This document shows, piece by piece, positions 1 through 8,139 of a stretch of 64,000 nt of DNA. This DNA is from Xanthomonas arboricola pv. populi (lineage in GTDB: Bacteria; Pseudomonadota; Gammaproteobacteria; Xanthomonadales; Xanthomonadaceae), in the NCBI RefSeq assembly GCF_002939945.1, contig NZ_MDEB01000004.1, positions 248,001 through 312,000 on the forward strand, given 5' to 3'. The notes beneath the pieces are model-generated. The model saw only the letters and a program-made list of their open reading frames with translations, was not told the DNA's origin and did not search any database. Numbering within the stretch: the first letter of the stretch is position 1; each line of letters begins with the position of its first letter. A program made the translations under genes and the position numbers.

Positions 1-109
1 GATCGTCCAGACGCACGCTGTCGCCTTCCTTGACGAACCATTCGACGATGGTGGCATCGGGCAGGCCTTCGCCCAGGTCGGGCAGGTGGAAATTCTTGGC
101 TTCGCTCAT
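1..109 (-). CDS. 2-oxoacid dehydrogenase E2 (dihydrolipoyl acyltransferase), N-terminal fragment
   Basis: Only the first 36 codons are in the window; the gene continues past the left edge. The peptide starts MSEAKNFHLPDLGEG, the typical start of an E2 lipoyl domain (LPDLGEG), followed by the EWFVKEGD segment that precedes the lipoyl-lysine hairpin. E2 is the core of the complex and passes the acyl group from E1 to CoA through its swinging lipoyl arm. Its ATG overlaps the stop of the upstream SH3-domain gene as ATGA, so the two are translationally coupled. The E1-alpha and E1-beta genes lie just upstream on the same strand. The substrate (pyruvate or branched-chain 2-oxoacids) cannot be settled from this fragment; the separate alpha and beta E1 genes favour the branched-chain type. 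Confidence 0.9.
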   Translation of the reverse strand, partial: MSEAKNFHLPDLGEGLPDATIVEWFVKEGDSVRLDD

Positions 110-489
110 GGCAGGTTCTCTTGCGCCGCAGGCAGCGGCGGCGTGGTGTCGTCGAGGAGTTCGAGGTCGGCGGCCGGCAACCAGCCCTGCATGCCATCGG
201 CACGCTCGGACCACCACCAACCGCCATGTTCGTAATGCAGCAGCACGTCCTCGCCCTGTTTGGCATCGAGTTCGCGTGCGTCGTAGTCGCGCAGGGCTTC
301 GGCCCTGCCGTCGCCCAGGGGGCGCAGCCAGGCCACCGGGGCCCAGCCGGCATGGCCGTCGCCGGTGTTGACCCAGGCGAAGGCCGGCCATTCCTCGTCG
401 CGCACGCCGATGGTCACCTGTTGGCCAGCGTGGAAGCGGATCGGATTGGCGTACGCGGCGCGGTAATCGCAGAGCAGACGGGCGCGCAT
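106..489 (-). CDS. Small SH3-domain protein encoded inside the 2-oxoacid dehydrogenase operon
   Basis: A 127-residue soluble protein with two SH3-like units and no signal peptide or membrane segment. The second unit (about residues 66-112) has the classic SH3 marks: ALRDYDA at its start, a GGWWW tryptophan cluster in the middle, and GWLPAADLELL at its end. The first unit (about 1-58) starts RARLLCDYRA and ends with GWAPVAWL. The gene starts 1 nt after the E1-beta stop and its TGA overlaps the E2 ATG, so it is an integral operon member. SH3 folds bind proline-rich peptides or mediate assembly. I infer a link to complex assembly or regulation, but no function is shown by the sequence. Confidence 0.85.
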   Translation of the reverse strand: MRARLLCDYRAAYANPIRFHAGQQVTIGVRDEEWPAFAWVNTGDGHAGWAPVAWLRPLGDGRAEALRDYDARELDAKQGEDVLLHYEHGGWWWSERADGMQGWLPAADLELLDDTTPPLPAAQENLP

Positions 490-490
490 G

Positions 491-1474
491 TCAGCCGGCG
501 GCCACCGCGCGACGGGCGGCGGTGACGATGCGCTCCACGCTCGGCAGGTACTTCATTTCCAGCCGGAACAGCGGGATATGCGTGTCGTAGCCGGTGACGC
601 GTTCGACCGGTGCGAGCAGGTCGTACATCGATTTTTCCGCCAGCTGCGCGGCGATCTCCGCACCGAAGCCGGCGGTGCGCGGGGCTTCCTGCACGATCAC
701 GCAGCGGCCGGTCTTGGCCACCGATTCGGCGATGGTGTCGAAGTCCAGCGGGCGCAGCGTGGCCACGTCGATGACTTCGGCGCTGATGCCTTCTCCGGCG
801 AGCTTGTCGGCCGCTTCCAGCGCTTCCTTGACCTGCGCGCCCCAGGTGACCAGGGTGACGTCGGTGCCGTCGCGCAGCACGAAGCACACATCCAGCGGCA
901 GCGCTTCGCCGTCGTTGGCGACCACTTCCTTGTACTGGCGGTAGATGCGCTTGGGCTCCATGTAGATCACCGGATCCGGGTCGCGGATGGCGGCCAGCAA
1001 CAGGCCATAGGCGCGCTGCGGCGAGGACGGCAACACCACGCGCAGGCCGGGCACGTTGGTGAAGATGGCCTCGTTGGCTTCGCTGTGATGTTCCGGCGCG
1101 CGGATGCCACCACCCCACGGCACCCGCAGCACCATCGGGCAATGCAGGCGCCCGCGGGTGCGGTTGCGCAGGCGCGCGGCATGGCAGATCAGGTGATCGA
1201 CCATGGGATACACGAAGCCGTCGAACTGCGCTTCGGCCACCGGCTTCATGCCCTGCGCGGCCAGGCCGACGCTCAGGCCGGCGATGGTGGTTTCGTCCAG
1301 CGGCGTGTCCAGCACCCGCGCGCTGCCGAAGCGCTGCTGCAGGCCGGCGGTGGCACGGAACACGCCGCCGTTGACGCCGACATCCTCGCCCAGCACCAGC
1401 ACCGCAGGGTCGTGTTCCAGCTCCCAGGCCAGCGCCTGGGTGATGGCTTCGATCAGGGTGATGGGCGAACTCAT
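491..1474 (-). CDS. 2-oxoacid dehydrogenase E1 component, beta subunit
   Basis: The beta half of a thiamine-diphosphate-dependent E1 heterotetramer that decarboxylates a 2-oxoacid and acylates the lipoyl group of E2. The protein has 327 residues, normal for the family. GEDVG at residues 29-33 and the following GGVFRAT segment are the conserved start of the pyrimidine-binding domain, and a transketolase C-terminal domain follows (about 200-320). I chose the ATG at 1474 because a GGAGAGAG ribosome site precedes it and the family begins here. The frame is open to an ATG at 1561, which has AGGAGG upstream and overlaps the E1-alpha stop; that start would add 29 residues of unconserved, low-complexity sequence. 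It is coupled to E1-alpha upstream and the SH3 gene downstream. It is probably a branched-chain enzyme, less likely pyruvate. Confidence 0.93.
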   Translation of the reverse strand: MSSPITLIEAITQALAWELEHDPAVLVLGEDVGVNGGVFRATAGLQQRFGSARVLDTPLDETTIAGLSVGLAAQGMKPVAEAQFDGFVYPMVDHLICHAARLRNRTRGRLHCPMVLRVPWGGGIRAPEHHSEANEAIFTNVPGLRVVLPSSPQRAYGLLLAAIRDPDPVIYMEPKRIYRQYKEVVANDGEALPLDVCFVLRDGTDVTLVTWGAQVKEALEAADKLAGEGISAEVIDVATLRPLDFDTIAESVAKTGRCVIVQEAPRTAGFGAEIAAQLAEKSMYDLLAPVERVTGYDTHIPLFRLEMKYLPSVERIVTAARRAVAAG

Positions 1475-1553
1475 GGCACTCTCTCCGCGCGTGGCTGCGG
1501 CGTTGTAAGGGGCACTGGCCTGCTGCGTCGCAGCCAGGTGTGACTGGTTGAGC

Positions 1554-2642
1554 TCATCCATGGCGGGCCTCCTGCGCCATCACCTCGGCGCGCTGGGCCA
1601 GCAACTCGGCCGGCGGGTCGCCGTAGAGGTAATCGAACATCGCTTCGACCGGTTGTACCGGCGTGTTGAGGTAGGCGTTGACCTCTTCGTCCACGCGCGC
1701 GCCGCATTCGGCCTTCCATGCGGTTTCCTGCGCCTCGTCCCACAGGCCCTGTGCGGTGAGATAACGGCGCAGGCGCAGCAGCGGCTCGCGCGCCCAGCCT
1801 TGCTTGACCTCTTCTTCGCCGCGGTAGCGCCGCGCATCGTCGGCGGTGGTGTGATCGGACAGGCGATAGGTCAGGAACTCGATCACCGTGCCGCCGTCGC
1901 CGGCCAGTGCGCGCGCGCGCGCCTGGCGCATCGCTTCGAGCACCGCGATCAGGTCGTTGCCGTCCACCTGCAGGCAATGCAGGCCGCCGGCCAGGCCCTT
2001 CTGCGCCAGCGTCTGCGCGCCGGTCTGCGCCGAGCGCGGCACCGAGATCGCCCAACCGTTGTTGATCACGCACAGGATCAACGGCAGCTTGTAGGCGCCG
2101 GCCGAATTGAGCGCGGCGTAGAAGTCGGTCTTGGAGCTGCCGCCGTCGCCGCAGCAGGCCACCGCCACCTGCGGCTTGCCCTGCAGCTTGAACGACAGCG
2201 CCGAACCGGCCGCGTGCAGGCACTGGGTGGAGATCGGCACGCAGATCGGGAAGTCGATCGCCGCATCGGCATCGCGCGGATAGTCGCTGCCGCGTTCGTC
2301 GCCGCCCCAGTACAGCAGCACGTCGCGCGGGCGCACGCCGCGTTCGAACATGGTGCCGTACTCGCGATAGCTGGGCGCGAACACATCGCCGCTGCGCATC
2401 GCCGCGCCGATGCCCACGTGGGTGGCTTCGTGGCCGAGGCAGGCCGCATAGGTGCCCAGCTTGCCGGTGCGCTGTAGCGCGACCGACTTGCTGTCGAAGG
2501 TGCGCACGAACAGCATGCGCTTGAACAGGGCGAGCAACTGTTGCGGGTTGGCGGCGTCGGCCGGCAGGTCGTCGCGGACGATCTGGCCGTCCGCGTCCAT
2601 GTATTGCAGATATTCGATCTCGAACTGCGCGGCTACGCTCAT
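1554..2642 (-). CDS. 2-oxoacid dehydrogenase E1 component, alpha subunit
   Basis: First gene of the operon, 362 residues. It shows the thiamine diphosphate motif GDG followed about 26 residues later by NN (CCGDGGSSKTDF to CVINN), plus the RYRGEEE region typical of E1-alpha. With E1-beta it forms the decarboxylating E1 that feeds E2. The start at 2642 (MSVAAQFEIEY) is preferred over an upstream ATG at 2672, because the extra ten residues have no family counterpart. The nuclease gene upstream on the same strand is separated by a terminator, so a promoter probably lies in 2643-2750. Substrate specificity between pyruvate and branched-chain keto acids cannot be decided from sequence alone. Confidence 0.93.
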   Translation of the reverse strand: MSVAAQFEIEYLQYMDADGQIVRDDLPADAANPQQLLALFKRMLFVRTFDSKSVALQRTGKLGTYAACLGHEATHVGIGAAMRSGDVFAPSYREYGTMFERGVRPRDVLLYWGGDERGSDYPRDADAAIDFPICVPISTQCLHAAGSALSFKLQGKPQVAVACCGDGGSSKTDFYAALNSAGAYKLPLILCVINNGWAISVPRSAQTGAQTLAQKGLAGGLHCLQVDGNDLIAVLEAMRQARARALAGDGGTVIEFLTYRLSDHTTADDARRYRGEEEVKQGWAREPLLRLRRYLTAQGLWDEAQETAWKAECGARVDEEVNAYLNTPVQPVEAMFDYLYGDPPAELLAQRAEVMAQEARHG

Positions 2643-2750
2643 TGCGGCGACACCTTCACCAAGAAGTTTCAAATGATATGAGTTGCGATGTTAAGGACCA
2701 CGCAGCAAAAAGCTGTCCTGCACCGCAGCACACAATGATGCTGGCTTGCA

Positions 2751-2784
2751 CAAAAAAAAGGGCGCGGACCAGGCCGCGCCCTTT
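2751..2784 (-). terminator. Rho-independent terminator after the secreted nuclease gene
   Basis: The 11-bp arms 2757-2767 and 2774-2784 (aaagggcgcgg and ccgcgcccttt) form a hairpin. Read on the minus strand it is followed by a run of T (the A run at 2751-2759). It lies 35 nt past the stop of the minus-strand nuclease gene and before E1-alpha. Confidence 0.85.
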
Positions 2785-2819
2785 GTCGCAGTACAGAACT
2801 GCGACGTGTTGCACTGCGA

Positions 2820-5800
2820 TCAGCGGCGGCCGGCGCCTCCACCGATCGGGGTAACGATCAGCGCAGCGTTGTCGGCCGGGGTGGCATCGGGCGAGGTTGA
2901 GCTGGCGCTGGCCTGCACTCGCACCGCGCGTTCGGCCGGGATCGGCTTTGCGGCGACGGTCAGCTGGAAGGCGGCCTGCGCGCCCGGCTGCAATGCTGCG
3001 GCGGTGCTGCACACGAAGATCGCGCTGCGCAGCGACTGCAGCTGCTTGGCGCAGCGCCAGCCGCCGGGCGGCACCAGCTGCGACAATGCCGACACCGTGT
3101 TGCCTTCGATCCGCACGCTGGCACCGGTGGCCGGTGCGTTGCCGCGGTTGTCCAGCACCACCCGGTAGGTGGCGTTGAAGGCGGTGGTCGGCAGCGTGGC
3201 GGGGCCTTCCAGGCGCACTGCCAGATCGCTGCGCAGCGCTGGCTGCACGCTCACTGCGGCGGTGTCGGTGTTGTTGTCCGGCTGCGGGTCCGGCGTTTGC
3301 GAGGCGACCGACGCAGCCAGGGTCAGGCTGCGTCCAGCCAGTTCCGCGCCAGCGTCGATCTGCACCGCAAAGCGCTGTGCGTTACCGGATGCCAGCGCGG
3401 CGATGCTGCAGGTGACCACCGTCCGGGCCGCGGTTTCCGGCGGTTGGCAGCTCCAGCCCGATGCCGCGGTGACCCGTGGGCTCACCGCGGCATCGAAGGC
3501 CAGCGCCACCGCTGCAAACGCCGCGCTGTCGGGCCCACGGTTCTCCACATCCACACTGAAGTCGATGCGCTCGCCTTCGGTGACTTGTGCGCGTGCCGCG
3601 GTGACCACCACGCTCAGGTCGGCACGTCGCGCTGGCGCCATGCGCAACAGCACCACGGTGGGGTCGTGGTCGGACAGGCGCGTGGGCGTAGTGGCATCGT
3701 TGCGCGCGGTGCCGGGGAAGTCGGCATTGATGCGCGCATGGCCCACCGACAGCGAGGCGATGCCGGGTGCGCGCATCAGCGCCTCGTTGGCCAGGATGTG
3801 ATCCAGCGACTGCACATTGCCGTCGAAGGCGTACGAGTAGCTCTGGTCGGGCGTGTTGAACCAGGTCAGGTCGGTGTAGTCCGGATTGACCAGGTCCACG
3901 CCATCGCCGCCCACCACGGTCTGCGCATCCGGCGCCGGCCTGCCGGTGACGGTACCCATCGCATCCACGTAGCCGTCGTTGAACTCGAAGGCGTTGAAGT
4001 CGCCCATCACCAGCACCTGTTCGGCCGGATCGAGCTGCTGGCGCGCCTGCAGCAGGCGCGCCAGATACTCGGCCTGGGCCTGACGCTTGGCGCGGATGCG
4101 GGTGCCGGCCGCATCGTCGGTTTCGGCACCGTTGAGCGAGCGCTGATGCACCACGATGGCGGTCAGCGGCAGCACGCGGCCATCGGCCTGGTGCACTTTG
4201 GCGCTGAGCACCAGCGGCGGGCGATCGTTGAGCAGGCTCACCGCGCCGCCCGGTTCGGTCCAGGTGGTGGTCTTGCCTTCCTGGGCGATGGACACCATTT
4301 CCACGCGCGGCACGCCGGCCGACACCGCAGCGGTCTTGACCAGGAAGCCCACATCGATACCGCCCACGTCATTGCCTTCCTGCAGGTACGCCACGTACTG
4401 CGGATTGGGCTGGCCGGAAGCGATGGCATCGGCGTTGATGCGCGCAGCCAGGGTCTGCAGCACGCTGATGTTTTCCACCTCCACCGTGCCCAGGATGTCG
4501 GGCGTGTGCAGGTAGTTGCGGATCGCCAGCGAGGCCTTGTTGAGGCGGGCCTGGAACGCGGCCGGGGTGAGCACCGGTTCGCCGATCGCCGGGTCGTTCT
4601 GGTCGTCGAAGAAGCGCTCCATGTTGTAGGTGGCCACGGCCACGTCGTCGGCCTGCGGCAGCGGTGCCGGGCGCGGTTGGTCGACACCGTTGCAGTTCAC
4701 CTGCGGGGTGCGTTCCGGATACAGCGTGTAGCGGCGGAAACTGTAGTCCAGCGGGCCGGTGGCGCCGATCACGATACAGCCCGATGCCAGGTCCAGGCGC
4801 TCGGCACCGACGCCGGCACTGCCGACCGCGATCACTTCCGGGTTGGTGTTCCAGCGCAGCACCCCCGCGGGCGAGCCTGCCGGCAATGGGTCGGGCAACT
4901 GCACGCCGGGCTCGCGAAAGGCGCGCGGCAGGCCGGTGACCAACGCGTGGAAGACGCCATTGCTGGTGGCGGTGGCGTTGGTCTCGTTGACGCTGCCGCC
5001 GGTGGGCGCATTGACGGTGAGGCTGGCGGCGGCCACGCGCATGCCTTCCAGCGCTTCGAGCTGATCAAAGGCGCCGTTCGGGTTGGGGAAGTTCGCGCTC
5101 AACGCCACCGGCATCGGCAACGGGTTGCCGGTGGAATCCAGCAGCACGGTCAGGCTGCCGCCGATCTCGGTCAGCGGCGGCTGGGTCGGGTCGGCGGTGG
5201 GCACGTACTCGAGCACCGTGCCTTGCACGCGCACCCGGTTGCCGATGGCAGCGGCATCCGGCGGCGTGCTGCCGGTGTAGACGTAGACGCCTTCGGAGGT
5301 GTCCGGGTCGCCATCGGTTTCGGCATCCGCTGCCTGCAGGAAGAAGCCGGCGCTGCGACGGGCAGTGACGATGCCCGAGGTGGCGACCACCTGGCCTTCC
5401 AGCGGCGAGCGTGCGCCCTTGCCCTGGATGGCGTGGATCGGTAGCAAGCTGAAGTCGTCGTTGAGGAGGGTGCCGGTGGCGCTCAGTGTGGCCGGCAACG
5501 CGCCGGTGAGGCCGCTGATCTGCAGCGCGAAGGTCTCGTCGGGCTCGGGCGTGGTGTCGCCCAGCACCTCCACGCTGATGCTGGCGCTGCGCTCGCCGGC
5601 GGCGATCCGGAAGCTCGAGGCGGGCAGGGCGACATAGTCGCTGCCGGCCGTGGCCGTGCCATTGGCGGTGGCCGCGGTGAAGCTCACCCCGCCCGCGCCG
5701 GCCGGCTGGCTCAGGCTCAGCGTGAACACGACGCTGCGGCTGCCGCTGTTGCCTTCGGCCTGGCTGACATCGGCCAGCGTGGCGATCGGCTGGCCGCCGC

Positions 5801-6401
5801 CGCTGCACAGCCGTGCGGGGCTGGCGGCGTTGCGCGGGGCCGGCGCGCCGGTGGCGAAATCGGCCGCGTTGTTGTCGGTGTCGGTGCAGCCATCGCCGCC
5901 GCGCAGCACTGCCAGCGTATTGCTGGGCGCCGGCGTGGGCGCATTGCCTTCGGCGCAGCTGGCGGTGCTGCCATAGCCGACCAGATCGGCATTGCCGGTG
6001 GGGCAGGCGCCGCTCAACGCGGAGGCGCTGTTGCTCAGCGCCACCTTGCCGGCGCCGCCGCCCATGGCGATGGTGCCGGTGGCGTCGGGCGTGGGCAGCG
6101 CAACGCTGCCGCCGCTGCCGTCGGCCTGCTTGACCAGGTAGTAGCCGCCGGCCGGAACGCTGCCCGCCAACGGGGTGACCTGCCAGCTGCGGCCGGCGGC
6201 CGAGGCGTATTGCACCGACCAGCCGTCCAGGCCGACCGTGGTGCTGCCGATGTTGTGCAGCTCGATGAAATCGCTGCGGAAGCTGGCACCGCTGTTGCCG
6301 CCACCGCCGTAGACCTGGCTGATGACGACCTGGGCATTGGCGTGGCCGGCAACCGCCAGCGCGCAGAAAAGTAAGGCGGCACGACGCTGCAACACATGCA
6401 T
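2820..6401 (-). CDS. Secreted modular endonuclease/exonuclease/phosphatase-family nuclease
   Basis: A 1193-residue exported protein. Residues 1-24 are a signal peptide (hydrophobic core, HANA cut site). A lamin-tail domain follows (about 25-150, VVISQVYGGGGN and FIELHNIG), then a Calx-beta domain (about 215-320, ending PEPDETF). Next comes an OB-like region and the endonuclease/exonuclease/phosphatase catalytic domain from about 585 (VATYNMERFF) to about 912, with VMGDFNAF and SDHDP motifs. Two DUF11-type Ig-like repeats finish the protein (from about 924 and 1055, both starting with R-x-DL). The layout matches ExeM/NucH-like extracellular DNases. I infer a role in degrading extracellular DNA for nutrients or biofilm remodelling. 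The start at 6401 places the signal peptide at the N-terminus; the open frame upstream to 6992 is not coding. Confidence 0.88.
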   Translation of the reverse strand: MHVLQRRAALLFCALAVAGHANAQVVISQVYGGGGNSGASFRSDFIELHNIGSTTVGLDGWSVQYASAAGRSWQVTPLAGSVPAGGYYLVKQADGSGGSVALPTPDATGTIAMGGGAGKVALSNSASALSGACPTGNADLVGYGSTASCAEGNAPTPAPSNTLAVLRGGDGCTDTDNNAADFATGAPAPRNAASPARLCSGGGQPIATLADVSQAEGNSGSRSVVFTLSLSQPAGAGGVSFTAATANGTATAGSDYVALPASSFRIAAGERSASISVEVLGDTTPEPDETFALQISGLTGALPATLSATGTLLNDDFSLLPIHAIQGKGARSPLEGQVVATSGIVTARRSAGFFLQAADAETDGDPDTSEGVYVYTGSTPPDAAAIGNRVRVQGTVLEYVPTADPTQPPLTEIGGSLTVLLDSTGNPLPMPVALSANFPNPNGAFDQLEALEGMRVAAASLTVNAPTGGSVNETNATATSNGVFHALVTGLPRAFREPGVQLPDPLPAGSPAGVLRWNTNPEVIAVGSAGVGAERLDLASGCIVIGATGPLDYSFRRYTLYPERTPQVNCNGVDQPRPAPLPQADDVAVATYNMERFFDDQNDPAIGEPVLTPAAFQARLNKASLAIRNYLHTPDILGTVEVENISVLQTLAARINADAIASGQPNPQYVAYLQEGNDVGGIDVGFLVKTAAVSAGVPRVEMVSIAQEGKTTTWTEPGGAVSLLNDRPPLVLSAKVHQADGRVLPLTAIVVHQRSLNGAETDDAAGTRIRAKRQAQAEYLARLLQARQQLDPAEQVLVMGDFNAFEFNDGYVDAMGTVTGRPAPDAQTVVGGDGVDLVNPDYTDLTWFNTPDQSYSYAFDGNVQSLDHILANEALMRAPGIASLSVGHARINADFPGTARNDATTPTRLSDHDPTVVLLRMAPARRADLSVVVTAARAQVTEGERIDFSVDVENRGPDSAAFAAVALAFDAAVSPRVTAASGWSCQPPETAARTVVTCSIAALASGNAQRFAVQIDAGAELAGRSLTLAASVASQTPDPQPDNNTDTAAVSVQPALRSDLAVRLEGPATLPTTAFNATYRVVLDNRGNAPATGASVRIEGNTVSALSQLVPPGGWRCAKQLQSLRSAIFVCSTAAALQPGAQAAFQLTVAAKPIPAERAVRVQASASSTSPDATPADNAALIVTPIGGGAGRR

Positions 6402-6844
6402 GAGATGAGAGTCCCCTGATCCATGAGACGTGAAACGCTCCCCTGGTCCGGCCACGTCCCTGGCCGGCAGCGTCGTTCGATTCTGCATGAATTTGCAGAC
6501 CTGGGTTGACGATACGGTGACACCGGCGCAGCGGCTGCGACTGCACAGTCGAGAGCGGTTGGCTTTTTCAGGTGTGAAGTACCAGACGCGTACGCCACCG
6601 CGTTGCCAGGCTGCCAAGTAGGCAGGCCACCCAGGCAAACCGGACGCTGCTACGGCAGTGCGACGCAGCGCAACGCAGCGACATGCATCAAGGCCGCGCG
6701 CTGCAACGACTAGGTATTCCGAACCGCGTCGGTCCACCCAGAAGCGCTGCACGGCAGAACGATGCGGCACACACCGGAGATGATGTTTCGAAGACCCAGC
6801 CTCCAGCGCCGCCCTCGGCCGCCAGGCCGTCGATGTCCAATCAC
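6402..6844. other. Intergenic region between nuclease and kynA
   Basis: No convincing gene. It must hold the divergent promoters of the minus-strand nuclease and the plus-strand kynA. Open frames here are short and low-complexity. The right end runs into heptamer repeats described separately. Confidence 0.6.
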
Positions 6845-6903
6845 CGCCTCCCGCCTCCCGATTCCCGATTCCCGATTCCCCCAATCCCCAATCCCCAATC
6901 CCC
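6845..6903. repeat. Heptamer tandem repeat, G-quadruplex-capable
   Basis: Eight consecutive units: two CGCCTCC-type, three CGATTCC and three CCAATCC. On the minus strand this reads as four or more runs of three to five G separated by ATT or AATC. It ends about 42 bp before the kynA start. A related block lies at 34077-34104. Confidence 0.85.
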
Positions 6904-6945
6904 GCCACTGAGCTACCCTGACCGGCCCGATCCATCTGCACTGCC

Positions 6946-7842
6946 ATGCCCGTCGACAAGAACCTGCGTGACCTGGAACCCGGCATCCACACCGATCTGG
7001 AGGGGCGGCTGACCTACGGCGGCTATCTGCGGCTGGACCAGTTGCTGTCGGCGCAGCAGCCCCTGTCCGAGCCGGCGCACCACGACGAGATGCTGTTCAT
7101 CATCCAGCACCAGACCTCCGAGCTGTGGCTGAAGCTGTTGGCGCACGAGCTGCGCGCGGCGATGGTGCACCTGCAGAACGATCAGGTCTGGCAGTGCCGC
7201 AAGGTGCTGGCGCGCAGCAAGCAGGTGCTGCGCCAGCTCACCGAACAGTGGTCGGTGCTGGAGACGCTCACCCCGAGCGAGTACATGGGCTTTCGCGATG
7301 TGCTGGGTCCCTCGTCCGGCTTCCAGTCGCTGCAGTACCGCTATATCGAGTTCCTGCTCGGCAACAAGAACCCGCAGATGCTGCAGGTGTTCGCGTACGA
7401 CCCGCAGGGGCAGGCGCGCCTGCGCCAGGTGTTGGAAGCGCCCAGCCTGTACGAGGAGTTCCTGCGCTATCTGGCGCGCTTCGGGCATGCGATTCCGCCG
7501 CACTACCAGGCGCGCGACTGGACCTGCGCGCATGTGGCCGACGACAGCCTGCGCCCGGTGTTCGAGCGCATCTACGAAAACACCGATCGCTACTGGCGCG
7601 AGTATTCGCTGTGCGAGGACCTGGTCGATGTGGAAACCCAGTTCCAGCTCTGGCGCTTCCGCCATATGCGCACGGTGATGCGGGTGATCGGCTTCAAGCG
7701 CGGCACCGGTGGGTCCAGTGGCGTGGGCTTTCTACAGCAGGCGCTGGCGCTGACGTTTTTCCCGGAGCTGTTCGACGTGCGTACTTCGGTGGGCATGGAA
7801 AGCCGTGAGCCGATGGGAGGCGGTGAATCGGCGAAGGGCTGA
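6946..7842 (+). CDS. kynA: Tryptophan 2,3-dioxygenase
   Basis: Heme enzyme that opens the indole ring of L-Trp to N-formylkynurenine, the first step of the kynurenine pathway. The protein has 298 residues, normal length. Family marks include the N-terminal [13 protein letters not shown], the [17 protein letters not shown] helix carrying substrate- and heme-contacting residues, and [10 protein letters not shown] near the C-terminus. It is cytosolic and a homotetramer in known members. The gene stands alone on the plus strand, with no other kyn genes beside it. G-rich heptamer repeats end just upstream of its start. Confidence 0.95.
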   Translation: MPVDKNLRDLEPGIHTDLEGRLTYGGYLRLDQLLSAQQPLSEPAHHDEMLFIIQHQTSELWLKLLAHELRAAMVHLQNDQVWQCRKVLARSKQVLRQLTEQWSVLETLTPSEYMGFRDVLGPSSGFQSLQYRYIEFLLGNKNPQMLQVFAYDPQGQARLRQVLEAPSLYEEFLRYLARFGHAIPPHYQARDWTCAHVADDSLRPVFERIYENTDRYWREYSLCEDLVDVETQFQLWRFRHMRTVMRVIGFKRGTGGSSGVGFLQQALALTFFPELFDVRTSVGMESREPMGGGESAKG

Positions 7843-7958
7843 GAGGGATCGTTGGAGCGGCTGGGCCGAACTTGGGTTGCCAGAGCGAGGGGCGGGTGGC
7901 GCTCAAGCCGATTCGGGCTAAACCTGGCTGGCAGGGCCAGGATGCAGGGGAGTGCTGG

Positions 7959-7999
7959 CCCCTCTCCCGTCGGAAGCGGGGTTGGGGTGAGGGTGCGGG
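7959..7999 (+). repeat. Short REP-like element
   Basis: CCCCTCTCCCG, a short centre, then GGGGTTGGGGTGAGGGTGC. The same two ends flank a longer centre at 48289-48403 in opposite orientation, so these are two members of one intergenic repeat family. The rest of 7843-8139 shows no gene. Confidence 0.7.
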
Positions 8000-8139
8000 C
8001 TTCATCCTCGCAGACCAGCCGCCATCAGGCCGGCGAGTCCTGCGAATTTGACGCGTACATGACGTCTAAGTGATCCTCGCGCGTCTCCCGGGGTACGCTC
8101 TGGGCACCCAGCCATTCCTGAATACGCAAGGGACATTCC

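Noticed and set aside
491-1561. Longer E1-beta starting at 1561
   Set aside because: Has a fair ribosome site but adds 29 residues with no family counterpart; kept as an alternative only.
3297-5444. 715-codon plus-strand open frame opposite the nuclease
   Set aside because: Low-complexity His/Arg/Gly composition, antisense to clear nuclease domains.
7852-8073. 73-codon open frame between kynA and the transporter
   Set aside because: Overlaps a REP-like element; no ribosome site or recognisable features.
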